The notes under the pieces: model-generated | Told to the model about the DNA's origin: nothing | What the model saw: the letters and a program-made list of their open reading frames with translations, nothing else | The model's database searches: none | Assembly: GCF_022760965.1 (NCBI RefSeq) | Contig: NZ_JAKVIJ010000014.1 | Span: 26,560-90,559 of the forward strand | Direction: 5' to 3' | From: Simplicispira sedimenti | GTDB taxonomy: Bacteria > Pseudomonadota > Gammaproteobacteria > Burkholderiales > Burkholderiaceae_C | Length of the DNA: 64,000 nt | Program-made: the position numbers and the translations under genes | In this document: positions 9,011 through 17,397 of the stretch, piece after piece | How positions within the stretch are numbered: the stretch's first letter is position 1 | Layout of the letters: each line of letters starts with the position of its first letter

Positions 9011-9046
9011 AAAAAACGCCTGAGCTAGCGTGCTAACCCAGGCGTT
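9011..9046 (-). terminator. Rho-independent terminator after rpsO
   Basis: On the minus strand AACGCCTG, a loop and CAGGCGTT are followed by a T run. It lies about 20 bp past the rpsO stop. Some read-through to pnp is usual for this gene pair. Confidence 0.8.
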
Positions 9047-9063
9047 CATGCGTGCAATGCGGC

Positions 9064-9330
9064 TTACTTGCGCAGACCCAGTTTGGCGATCAGCGCGGTG
9101 TAACGGTCGGCGTCCTTGGCCTTGAGGTAATCCAGCAGCTTGCGGCGACGGCTCACCATGCGCAGCAGGCCACGGCGACCATGGTGGTCCTTGGCGTGCT
9201 CCTTGAAGTGAGGCATCAGTTCGTTGATGCGGGCAGTCAGCAGCGCCACCTGGACTTCGGGGCTGCCGGTATCATTGGCAGCACGTTGGTTGGCCTTGAC
9301 GACTTCGGCCTTGACAGAAGAGGCGATCAT
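9064..9330 (-). CDS. rpsO: 30S ribosomal protein S15
   Basis: 88 aa from ATG 9330 (MIASSVKAEVVKANQ). Binds the central domain of 16S rRNA. The conserved TGSPEVQVALLTARINELMPHF-type helix and the DHHGRRGLLRMVSRRRKLLDYL region identify it; the length is close to the 89 aa norm. A longer in-frame start exists but lacks homology. Followed by a terminator and then pnp. Confidence 0.97.
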   Translation of the reverse strand: MIASSVKAEVVKANQRAANDTGSPEVQVALLTARINELMPHFKEHAKDHHGRRGLLRMVSRRRKLLDYLKAKDADRYTALIAKLGLRK

Positions 9331-9498
9331 TGGAAATGTCCTTGAATGAACGGCGGGCCCACTCTTGAAAAAAGCGTGCACACCTTGGTTTTACTTGCGC
9401 CAGGAGCCGGAACAAGCCCTGACGTGCGTCTTGCACCATGCAAAACAGGTGGATTATAACTGCACAAGGCAACCCGCCCCTCACCCACCCCGCACGCC

Positions 9499-9768
9499 AT
9501 GACCACACCACGCAGAAACCACCACCCCTTGTTCGCCTGCACCCTTGTCGTTTGCCTGGCATTGGTCACCTATCCGGCAGACACCTGGGCCAAGCGCAAG
9601 GCCAATGACCAGAACAGCACCCAGACAGAAAAACCCCGCAAGGGTGTCAGCAAGATCACCTACCACCGCAGCCCCTCGGAAGAAACACCCGCCCAGCGCG
9701 ACAAACGCCTGAAACGGGAATGCAAGGGCATGCACAATGCGGGCGCCTGCCTGGGATACACACGCTGA
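9499..9768 (+). CDS. Small exported protein of unknown function
   Basis: 89 aa. An N-terminal basic stretch (MTTPRRNHH) and a hydrophobic core (about residues 11-25) ending near TWAKR look like a Sec signal peptide. The mature part is very basic and Lys/Arg/Gln-rich, with two cysteines near the end (ECKGMHNAGACLGYTR) that could form a disulfide. No family recognised. It stands alone between rpsO (opposite strand) and the pilin cluster; a weak hairpin (gtcaatc/gattgac) follows the stop. Confidence 0.6.
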   Translation: MTTPRRNHHPLFACTLVVCLALVTYPADTWAKRKANDQNSTQTEKPRKGVSKITYHRSPSEETPAQRDKRLKRECKGMHNAGACLGYTR

Positions 9769-9873
9769 TCGATAGATCAAGTCAATCACCGGGGATTGAC
9801 CGCTTGTCAGCACCAACATGCCATTCGTCGGCACCGCTCAGCCGCCCTCCCTCACTGCACCTAGGATGACCCC

Positions 9874-10506
9874 ATGCGACCCTTGACCCCATTGCGCGCG
9901 TTTCCAATCCCGGCTCCCACCCGAGTTGCTGGTGCGCACCAAAGTGGATTTACTGCCATTGAATTAATGGTGGTGGTGTCCATATTGGCCATCCTGGCGG
10001 CATTGGCTGGACCCAGCTTTACTCCATTGATTGAACGCTGGCGTGTACGCGACGCCGCGGAAAGTTTGACGTCGACGCTTTTTTTCGCACGCTCAGAGGC
10101 CATCAAACGAGGGGGCAACATCATCATTGAAAAGCGCCCCAACAGCGGAACCTGCACATCGGCCACGGGTGATACGCAATGGGGTTGCGGCTGGACGGTT
10201 TTTTTTGATGCCAATGGCAATGGCTCTCAGGATGCCTGCGTCATTGCCAATACTCCCAACGAATGTGATCTACAGGTCGCGGCAGCTCCAACCCGGCTGG
10301 ACATCAGCCTACCCGATAGCACCGGAAAAATTGCTGTGGATCGCTGGGGAATGATGTCCCACTCCGGAAGTGGAAGCACTAACCCCCTGGACATGACGTT
10401 TGAGCTGAAACCCAAGGACAAAGCGCTCACCGAACCCAGCAGCGCCCGGTTGTGCGTCGGCAGAGGTGGACGAACCCTTCGGAAGAAGGGCAGCGAAAGC
10501 TGCTAG
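9874..10506 (+). CDS. Type IV pilus minor pilin / pseudopilin, FimT/GspH family (copy 1)
   Basis: 210 aa. The prepilin signature GFTAIELMVVVSILAILAAL follows a leader of about 25 residues; cleavage after Gly by PilD is expected. The next segment, RWRVRDAAESLTSTLFFARS, is typical of the GspH/FimT domain. First gene of a minor-pilin operon and similar to the next gene (about half of the N-terminal 70 residues identical by eye), which suggests tandem duplication. FimT-type pilins in other bacteria prime pilus assembly or bind DNA; the role here is inferred. Confidence 0.88.
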   Translation: MRPLTPLRAFPIPAPTRVAGAHQSGFTAIELMVVVSILAILAALAGPSFTPLIERWRVRDAAESLTSTLFFARSEAIKRGGNIIIEKRPNSGTCTSATGDTQWGCGWTVFFDANGNGSQDACVIANTPNECDLQVAAAPTRLDISLPDSTGKIAVDRWGMMSHSGSGSTNPLDMTFELKPKDKALTEPSSARLCVGRGGRTLRKKGSESC

Positions 10507-10521
10507 CAAGAGTGCCCCACC

Positions 10522-11100
10522 ATGAACTCCCTCATTGCAAACGCTGGCCCATCAGCCCACACCTCCAGGGGCGCGGGCGGATTCACGGCGATTGAACTGA
10601 TAGTCACAGTGGCCATCATGGCGATTCTGGCCGCATTGGCCATTCCCAGCTTCAAGCCACTGGTGGATCGCTGGCGGGTACGCGACGCGCTGGAGGCTAT
10701 GCAATCCACCTTGTTTCTTGCGCGTTCCGAGGCCATCAGGCGTGGGGGGCGTATTGCCATACAGAAGCTGCCCAAAACAACACCAGGCTGCACACTGGCG
10801 AGCACCGCCGAAGAATGGGGCTGCGGGTGGTTCGTATTTGCCGATGAAAACAGCGACGGCAAATGGCAAGCCACCGAAGAACGCCTCCGCACGGTTGCAA
10901 CCCCTGCAAACACCAACGTGATCCACAAGGGTGGCGGTCAAAGCATCAAGGTCGATCGCTACGGAATGATGAGCGGCCTCAACGCAAAGGGCTTTATTTT
11001 TTCTCCAGAACCTGAAGGCATTTCTTCATCCGCGACGCAGGGACTTTGCATGAGCTCCGGCGGCCGCATTCGTGTCTCCAAGGAAGTTCCATGCACATGA
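10522..11100 (+). CDS. Type IV pilus minor pilin / pseudopilin, FimT/GspH family (copy 2)
   Basis: 192 aa with the prepilin motif GFTAIELIVTVAIMAILAAL after a leader of about 20 residues. It shares the RWRVRDA..STLF.ARSEAI.RGG segment with the preceding gene. A GspH/FimT domain covers the rest. Probably the FimU-like member of the PilVWXYE cluster. The stop overlaps the pilV start region (ATGCACATGA), indicating coupled translation. Gene order matches fimU-pilV-pilW-pilX-pilY1-pilE of pseudomonads. Confidence 0.87.
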   Translation: MNSLIANAGPSAHTSRGAGGFTAIELIVTVAIMAILAALAIPSFKPLVDRWRVRDALEAMQSTLFLARSEAIRRGGRIAIQKLPKTTPGCTLASTAEEWGCGWFVFADENSDGKWQATEERLRTVATPANTNVIHKGGGQSIKVDRYGMMSGLNAKGFIFSPEPEGISSSATQGLCMSSGGRIRVSKEVPCT

Positions 11101-11726
11101 CATCTCATCTCCAGCGTCGGGCCCAAAAAGGCTTCAGTCTTATTGAATCCTTGGTGTCCATTGTCATCATGGCCCTTGGCATCCTTGGCATCGTGGGTGT
11201 ACAAATGCGCACCCTGGCGGACACACAAACCGGCGTTCGCCGCGCACAGGCGATTCGCTTGGTGGAAGACCTGAGCGAACGCGCCAAAGTCAACCCCAAT
11301 GCACTTGCCAACATCGCGCAGTATGTCAAAGGCTTTGGCGCACCAGGCGCACCGCCCGTCAATTGCAAGTCGGGCGTGTGCAATTCAGAGCAACTGGCCC
11401 AATACGATATCGCTGTCTGGAAACAAGCAGTAGCCGATACCCTTCCGCTGGGCGATGCTGCGGTCTTTCTGTCTGCGGACGAAGCCACCCCTGCCAACCG
11501 CAGGCAACTGGGCGTCATGATCAGTTGGCGCGAAAACGAAAGTGATGCCGCAGCCGCTGCTGTTTTCACTCCCGACAATACCGGCGCCGCGGGCATCTCC
11601 TGCCCTGCCAACCGTATTTGTCATTTGCAATACATACAACTGAATTCGCGGTGCACGATATATACCGCAGGCGGACCGGGACAGAACAAGTATTTTTGCC
11701 CCACTGCCAAATCAGATCTCATGTGA
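11091..11726 (+). CDS. pilV: Type IV pilus minor pilin PilV
   Basis: 211 aa from ATG 11091, chosen because AAGGAAG lies just upstream; ATG 11097 is an alternative. The prepilin motif GFSLIESLVSIVIMALGILG with a 'GILG' helix is typical of PilV. The body is soluble with four to five cysteines near the C-terminus. Part of the tip or priming complex of the pilus with PilW, PilX and PilY1. Overlaps the preceding pilin gene by about ten bases. Confidence 0.88.
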   Translation: MHMTSHLQRRAQKGFSLIESLVSIVIMALGILGIVGVQMRTLADTQTGVRRAQAIRLVEDLSERAKVNPNALANIAQYVKGFGAPGAPPVNCKSGVCNSEQLAQYDIAVWKQAVADTLPLGDAAVFLSADEATPANRRQLGVMISWRENESDAAAAAVFTPDNTGAAGISCPANRICHLQYIQLNSRCTIYTAGGPGQNKYFCPTAKSDLM

Positions 11727-11774
11727 CCAGATTCTTGGAATATTCACGGAAGTAGTGCGTTCGGAGTAGTTTTT

Positions 11775-12629
11775 ATGATTCACCATAATCCCATCTCGCC
11801 TGGCCCGGGCAGGCAAGCTGGCGTCACACTGATCGAACTGATGGTGGGCATCGCCATCGGTCTCCTGACCATTGCGGTGGCCATCGGAGCACTGATGGTA
11901 TCCAGGGGTGTTTCAGGAACCGTGTCAGATGCCAGCCAGATTCAGCAGCAGGCGTCGTACGCGTTTCGCGTGATCGGGCAACAACTTCGGCAGGCTGCCT
12001 CAATACAACTCAACCTTGCGGTGCAAAAGGTGCCAGGAACTCCCATCGAGGCCACAGATGTAGTGGCATTTACACCAGACCCAAGCATTACTGCCCCTAT
12101 TGGTGGAAAAGACAGCCCCACAACCGGTGAATACAAGCTATCGGTTGCATACCAAAACTATACGGAAGCCAGCTTTACGTCGGCTTCGGATGTGTCGCTG
12201 TTTCGTGATTGCCTGGGAAGCAATCCATCGCCAACCGTCGTGGTAAGCCAGTTTGTTCTTGAAAACAATGAACTGCGATGCGCAGGCGCAGACAACACCG
12301 CGCAATCTGTGCTGCGCAACGTTGCCGATTTCTACGTCCGATATCTTGTTCAGACCGGAGGCGCAACGGGTCAACCGACAATTCAATATGTTGATGCCGC
12401 CACCGCCGGGGCTGATTGGTCCGGCGTATTTGGAGTGGAAGTTTGCTTGGTACTTTTTGGCGACGAGCCCATTTCTCTGCCGGATGGCGCCACCTACAAC
12501 GGGTGCGACCCCGCTGCGGGGCCGATCAACATGAGCAATACGGGCACCCTCGCCGCAAACAGAAAAAACCGTTTACACATGCCGTTTCGCAACGTGTATC
12601 AACTGCGAAGCCAGGGCCTGGCTGGCTGA
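11775..12629 (+). CDS. pilW: Type IV pilus assembly protein PilW
   Basis: 284 aa. Short leader and the prepilin cleavage motif GVTLIELMVGIAIGLLTIAVAIG, with Glu at position +5 of the mature protein. PilW-type body with QQASYAFRVIGQQLRQAA after the helix and C-terminal FRNVYQLR. Minor pilin that works with PilV and PilX to initiate pilus assembly and present PilY1. Lies 48 bp after pilV. Confidence 0.9.
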   Translation: MIHHNPISPGPGRQAGVTLIELMVGIAIGLLTIAVAIGALMVSRGVSGTVSDASQIQQQASYAFRVIGQQLRQAASIQLNLAVQKVPGTPIEATDVVAFTPDPSITAPIGGKDSPTTGEYKLSVAYQNYTEASFTSASDVSLFRDCLGSNPSPTVVVSQFVLENNELRCAGADNTAQSVLRNVADFYVRYLVQTGGATGQPTIQYVDAATAGADWSGVFGVEVCLVLFGDEPISLPDGATYNGCDPAAGPINMSNTGTLAANRKNRLHMPFRNVYQLRSQGLAG

Positions 12630-12646
12630 ACCTCATGGAACATACC

Positions 12647-13378
12647 ATGCACTACATCAACGCATCCAGACCAAAGCAAAGTGGCGTCTCGCTATTGGTG
12701 GTCATCGTTTTGGTCATGCTCTCCATGCTTCTCGCGTTGTGGGGATCACGCACCGCGCTTTTCAACGAACTGATCGTTGGCAACGATGCCGATTACCAGC
12801 GCGCCTATGAAGCAGCGCAGGCCCTGTTGCAAGACGCCGAGTTCGACATCCAGGGCACCCGGTCAGATGGATCACCCTGCGTTCCCGGGGGGAGCACGGA
12901 CATCTGCCGAGCAGGCACCAGCGTTTGGTATCCCGTGGAGGATAAGGAAACCTTCATCACACTGATACCCACCTTGGAAGCGGCCATCAGCACCAAGGGC
13001 TGCATCAAAGGCATTTGCGCCAAGCGCACCGACAAGCAGGACTTCTGGAACGACAAAACCACACTGGACGCCATGTTGCCCGAAGGTGCCAGGTACGGCC
13101 AGTTCACTGGCGCAGAAGTGGGCACAGGTGCCAGCAAAGCCAGCCATCCCATTCTGAAGAACACCACCGCAGGCCAAGGGGGCTGGTACTGGGTCGAAGT
13201 ACTTCCCTACGACAGTTCCGCCGGAAACTCCAGCCTGATGTCGGGTGGTTCAACCAAGTTGGGGCTGAATCTCAAGCCCAATGTGGCCTACCGCATCACC
13301 GCAGTGGCCCGAGGGCTCAAAGCCAATACACAGGTGGTCTTGCAGTCCACCTATGTCCGTCAAAAACTCAAGAACTGA
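12647..13378 (+). CDS. pilX: Type IV pilus assembly protein PilX
   Basis: 243 aa from ATG 12647, with GGAA a few bases upstream; ATG 12635 is an alternative. N-terminal segment QSGVSLLVVIVLVMLSMLLA, the PilX-type variant in which the usual Glu5 is absent. It is followed by NDADYQRAYEAAQALLQDAE, the characteristic PilX helix. Lies between pilW and pilY1. Confidence 0.88.
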   Translation: MHYINASRPKQSGVSLLVVIVLVMLSMLLALWGSRTALFNELIVGNDADYQRAYEAAQALLQDAEFDIQGTRSDGSPCVPGGSTDICRAGTSVWYPVEDKETFITLIPTLEAAISTKGCIKGICAKRTDKQDFWNDKTTLDAMLPEGARYGQFTGAEVGTGASKASHPILKNTTAGQGGWYWVEVLPYDSSAGNSSLMSGGSTKLGLNLKPNVAYRITAVARGLKANTQVVLQSTYVRQKLKN

Positions 13379-13389
13379 AGGAGCCAGTC

Positions 13390-16300
13390 ATGAAGAAAAC
13401 CGTTGCATTCAAGCGCACCTTCCTCAGCTTGCTGGTAGGCACGATGGGCTCGCCCCACATCCTCCAGGCGGCCCCCCTCGATCTGGTTCAGTACCCAGCT
13501 GGCTCTGCCAGCGTGGAGCCGGCCCCCAATGTCATCGTGTCCGTGGACGATTCCGGCAGTATGGGCACTGCGGGCATCACAGCACTGAAGGACGCTCTTA
13601 AGACCACGTTCAGTGCCAGCAACGTGCCCGATGGGCGCATTCGATTGGCTTGGCAGTCGATGAACCGCTGCAGCGGCATTCCCAATGCATCAAGCCCCTG
13701 CTCAGGCAACAACACCATGAAGTCGCTGGGAGGCACGCACCGCACCAATTTTTTGACCTGGGTGGACACCCTTACCGCCAGCGGCTGGACGCCCTCCTTT
13801 CCCATGGTAAGAGCGGCAGGAGAGTATCTGCGTACCACCGGCGCCAACAGCCCCTGGAACAAGACCCCCGGCACGGTAGACCCTTCTCCCATGACCTGCA
13901 GAAAGGCCTACCACATCTTCATGACCGACGGAGAGTGGAACGGCGCCAACGGCACTGCAGCCTTTGCCGATGCGGATCGCATGACGCAAGTGCGTATTCT
14001 CAACGGTGCCAATGCCAACCTGGACGGTTCCCCATGGACATTGCCGGACGGCAAGGCTTACAGCCCCACTTCAGACCAAACGCGGGTGTACCGCGACAAT
14101 TGGGGCTATGCGAGCTTTACTGCCCAAAGAAGAACGCGCGCTTGCAGCTCCTGCGCCTGGACTGCGTGGACCGACTACACCGACAACAACGGCATGAACA
14201 CCTTGGCCGATCTGGCCTTCCGCGACTGGGCCACAGACCTGCAACCCGGCATTGCCAATGAAATGGTGCCCATCATCAACAAATCGGGGGATGAAACCTT
14301 TGGTTCCGGGCTTTCTGCCACCACCCTGCAAGAGTACTGGAACCCCAAGAACAACCCGGCCACATGGCAGAACATGGTGACCTACAGCATCGGTTTCAAC
14401 AATGCGGCCAATCTTTCCATTCCATCGGGCACCGCAGGCGACTGGCCGGCATTTGCCAGCACGGGCGCCATCGATGAAAGAACCCATGCAGGAGACTTCT
14501 GGCGGATTGTGACCGGAGAGAAGCAATGGCCTACGCCGTTCTGTGGCACCAGTGGCAACATGCCTTGCGAAAGCCAGCGCAACACCAGCCTGCTGGAAGA
14601 AAACCGACTCAACAACCCCACAGCCCGTAACGAGTACACCGATGGCTTGATCAGCCGGGCCCGCATGTACGAGCTGTGGCACATGGCCATCAATGGCCGC
14701 GGCAAGTTCATGCCGGCAACCAATTCCACGGAACTGGCAACCGCCTTCAAAAAGATTCTGAACCAGATCATTGAGGACACCTCGACGCCCATTACAGGCT
14801 TCGCAAGTTCATCGTCCACGTTTGCGCGCTCCGACGTCGGGGCCTTTGTTTCCGGGTACGATGCCAACGGCTGGAAGGGTTTTGTGCGCTCCGACAGAAT
14901 CGCCAAGACCACCGGTACGCGCAGCGCCAATCCGGATTGGGGCATCAAACCAGCAGCCCCTCCCAACGACCGCGTCACCACCGCCGACAAGCTGGACGCC
15001 CTGACGGCCGCCGACATCACCAGCCGAGTGATACTCACTACCAACGACAGCACCAACAAGGGCGTGGTGTTCGAATGGGAGGCAGGCACCACCAAACTCA
15101 GCACCACTCAGAAGAACCTCATGAAGGACGGAGGCACGGACGAATGGGGCGAAAAGCGGGTGAACTTCATCCGCGGCGACCGCACTTTTGAGGGCACCAC
15201 GGCTGCGGCGCCCTTCAGGGTTCGCACTTCACGCCAGGGCGACATCGTGAACTCCGGTATCTGGTATGTCGCCGAGCCTTCCAGTGGTTTCAGCCTACCA
15301 GGGTACTCACTGTTCACCAAGAACTTCAAGAACCGCAACCCCATGATCTACGTGGGCGGCAACGATGGAATGTTGCACGGGTTTTCAGCCAAGGATGGAC
15401 AGGAACGTCTGGCCTTTGTACCCAAAGGCGTGATCGCCAATTTGCCAGAACTGAGCAAGCCTGGCTACAACCACCGTTATTACGTGGACGGATCCCCCTA
15501 CACCGGTGATGTCAACTGGGGTATCACTGGCTCGCCGGATTGGCGTACCCTGCTTGTAGGCAGCCTTGGTGCCGGCGGAAAAGGCTACTTCATGCTCGAC
15601 GTGACTCGCCCTGGAAGCACCGATGGGAGCATTGTCAACACGTTCACCAAAGCCAATGCCGCTAGTTTGGTGGTTCTGGATCAAACCTGGCACAAGGACG
15701 ACACGGTCGCCAACACGCCAACGAACCCGGAAGCGGATATTGGGCACATCTTTGGTGAACCCGTGATGGATGACACCAATGCCTACAAGGTGACCCAGAT
15801 CACGCGCATGAACAACGGCAAATGGGCAGTAGTCATGGGCAACGGATACAACAGCAAGAATGAGAGGCCCGTTCTTTTGATCCAGTTTGTGGACGGAGCC
15901 ACAGGTGACTTTTCCCTACAGCGTATCGTGGCAGCAAGCACAGGTACCAATGCCACTGCCAACGGGCTGTCAGCCCCACGGCTGGTGGACATCAACTCGG
16001 ACGGCATGCCTGACCTTGCGTATGCAGGTGACCTGAAAGGCAACCTCTGGAAATTCGACCTTTCGTCGGCCAGTACCAGTGATTGGGGCGTGGCTTTCGG
16101 CGGCAGCCCCCTGTACACCGCTGCATACACATCCGGCGGCAGCACCTCTCCTCAGCCCATTACCACCGTACCTTCTGTCCGACCCAATGACCGCTATCTG
16201 TCGGATGGCACCCCCGTTGGGGGAATGATGGTTGCATTCGGCACCGGTCGAAACGTCACCGAGGGTGATCGTACTGATACGTCCAAACAAACCATCTATT

Positions 16301-16926
16301 CCGTGCTTGACAACACACGTTACAAGCTCATCAAAACTGGCCCCAACAAGGACAAGATCGAAATAGACACTGCCGTCACGCCAACTGTGGTGGGAACCGG
16401 CACTGCCCAGTTGGTGGAGCAGAAGATCACCGGTGGCAGCAAGGTAGGCTCTGGTATCAGCTCCGGCCGCTCTTTCTGGGAAATGACCCAGAATGCCGTG
16501 GACTTCAGTGCCAAGAAGGGTTGGTACTTCCACCTGCCTGAAGAAGGCGAGCGACTGCTCAAACCCATGATTTTTCATGACAACAGCAACATGCTGATGG
16601 CATGGACCCAGATTCCGGCTTCTGGCGGAAACACGCTGGAGGAAACCTGCAAGCCCTCACCCAAGGAAGAAAAGCAATTCCTGACGCTTATGAACATCGT
16701 TGATGGCAAGCGCGCCAGCGTGCAGTTGCTGGACAAGGATGGAGATACGTTCTACAACGACTCGGACGATAAAGTGTCGCGCCAGACCACCCCCAAAGGC
16801 AGCAAGAGCATCATGCAAACGCCCGATGGAAAGACCGACATCACCAATGCCGATGGGACAAAGGATGCACCCATTGCACCCATGCCCGAGTCGCCCATGC
16901 GCCCGAGCTGGCGCCAACTGCAATGA
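13390..16926 (+). CDS. pilY1: Type IV pilus tip adhesin PilY1
   Basis: 1178 aa from ATG 13390. Signal peptide about residues 1-28. The N-terminal half carries a von Willebrand A-like domain with an intact MIDAS motif D53-D-S55-G-S57. The C-terminal half is the PilY1 seven-bladed beta-propeller, with the Ca-binding loop DINSDGMPD near residue 867. A second acidic loop, DKDGDTFYNDSDD, is near the C-terminus. PilY1 caps the pilus with the minor pilins and controls retraction, adhesion and surface sensing. Largest gene of the cluster, 11 bp after pilX. Confidence 0.93.
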   Translation: MKKTVAFKRTFLSLLVGTMGSPHILQAAPLDLVQYPAGSASVEPAPNVIVSVDDSGSMGTAGITALKDALKTTFSASNVPDGRIRLAWQSMNRCSGIPNASSPCSGNNTMKSLGGTHRTNFLTWVDTLTASGWTPSFPMVRAAGEYLRTTGANSPWNKTPGTVDPSPMTCRKAYHIFMTDGEWNGANGTAAFADADRMTQVRILNGANANLDGSPWTLPDGKAYSPTSDQTRVYRDNWGYASFTAQRRTRACSSCAWTAWTDYTDNNGMNTLADLAFRDWATDLQPGIANEMVPIINKSGDETFGSGLSATTLQEYWNPKNNPATWQNMVTYSIGFNNAANLSIPSGTAGDWPAFASTGAIDERTHAGDFWRIVTGEKQWPTPFCGTSGNMPCESQRNTSLLEENRLNNPTARNEYTDGLISRARMYELWHMAINGRGKFMPATNSTELATAFKKILNQIIEDTSTPITGFASSSSTFARSDVGAFVSGYDANGWKGFVRSDRIAKTTGTRSANPDWGIKPAAPPNDRVTTADKLDALTAADITSRVILTTNDSTNKGVVFEWEAGTTKLSTTQKNLMKDGGTDEWGEKRVNFIRGDRTFEGTTAAAPFRVRTSRQGDIVNSGIWYVAEPSSGFSLPGYSLFTKNFKNRNPMIYVGGNDGMLHGFSAKDGQERLAFVPKGVIANLPELSKPGYNHRYYVDGSPYTGDVNWGITGSPDWRTLLVGSLGAGGKGYFMLDVTRPGSTDGSIVNTFTKANAASLVVLDQTWHKDDTVANTPTNPEADIGHIFGEPVMDDTNAYKVTQITRMNNGKWAVVMGNGYNSKNERPVLLIQFVDGATGDFSLQRIVAASTGTNATANGLSAPRLVDINSDGMPDLAYAGDLKGNLWKFDLSSASTSDWGVAFGGSPLYTAAYTSGGSTSPQPITTVPSVRPNDRYLSDGTPVGGMMVAFGTGRNVTEGDRTDTSKQTIYSVLDNTRYKLIKTGPNKDKIEIDTAVTPTVVGTGTAQLVEQKITGGSKVGSGISSGRSFWEMTQNAVDFSAKKGWYFHLPEEGERLLKPMIFHDNSNMLMAWTQIPASGGNTLEETCKPSPKEEKQFLTLMNIVDGKRASVQLLDKDGDTFYNDSDDKVSRQTTPKGSKSIMQTPDGKTDITNADGTKDAPIAPMPESPMRPSWRQLQ

Positions 16927-16955
16927 TCCGCAACTGAATCAGGAGCCAAGATTTC

Positions 16956-17366
16956 ATGCAAAAAAAACACCAGGGTTTCACGCTCATCGAGTTGATGATC
17001 GTGGTGGCGGTGGTTGCCATCCTGACTGCCATTGCCTATCCCAGCTACAACGAGTACATCCGCCGCGGTCACCGGGCAGAAGCCAGGGCAGGTCTTCTTC
17101 AGGCGGCCCAATGGCTGGAACGGGCCGCCACGGCCACTGGCACCTATCCTCTGACTGCAGCATTTCCCGCCAATCTAAAGGCCATTCCCAACAACCGATA
17201 CGACATCAGCGTCGTTTCAGACGGTGCCACATTCACCCTGACTGCGACTCCCAAGGCAGGCCAAACTGGTGACAAATGTGGCAACTACACGCTGACCAAC
17301 ACCGGGCTGCGTGGAGCCAATGGAACAACCACTGGAGATATCGTGACTCAGTGCTGGGGCAAATAG
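16956..17366 (+). CDS. pilE: Type IV minor pilin PilE
   Basis: 136 aa. Very short basic leader (MQKKHQG) followed by FTLIELMIVVAVVAILTAIA with Glu5. Then YNEYIRRGHRAEARAGLLQA, the PilE signature. The C-terminal disulfide pair C-N-Y..QCWGK is present. Preceded by AATCAGGAGC as ribosome binding site. Last gene of the minor-pilin operon; ribD begins 31 bp later, so the riboflavin genes may be partly co-transcribed. Confidence 0.92.
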   Translation: MQKKHQGFTLIELMIVVAVVAILTAIAYPSYNEYIRRGHRAEARAGLLQAAQWLERAATATGTYPLTAAFPANLKAIPNNRYDISVVSDGATFTLTATPKAGQTGDKCGNYTLTNTGLRGANGTTTGDIVTQCWGK

Positions 17367-17397
17367 CCCTCAACCATCCGTTACCATCCAGGGCGCC

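Noticed and set aside
9772..9815. Hairpin gtcaatc/gattgac after the small exported protein as a terminator
   Set aside because: Short 7-bp stem and no T run; too weak to call.
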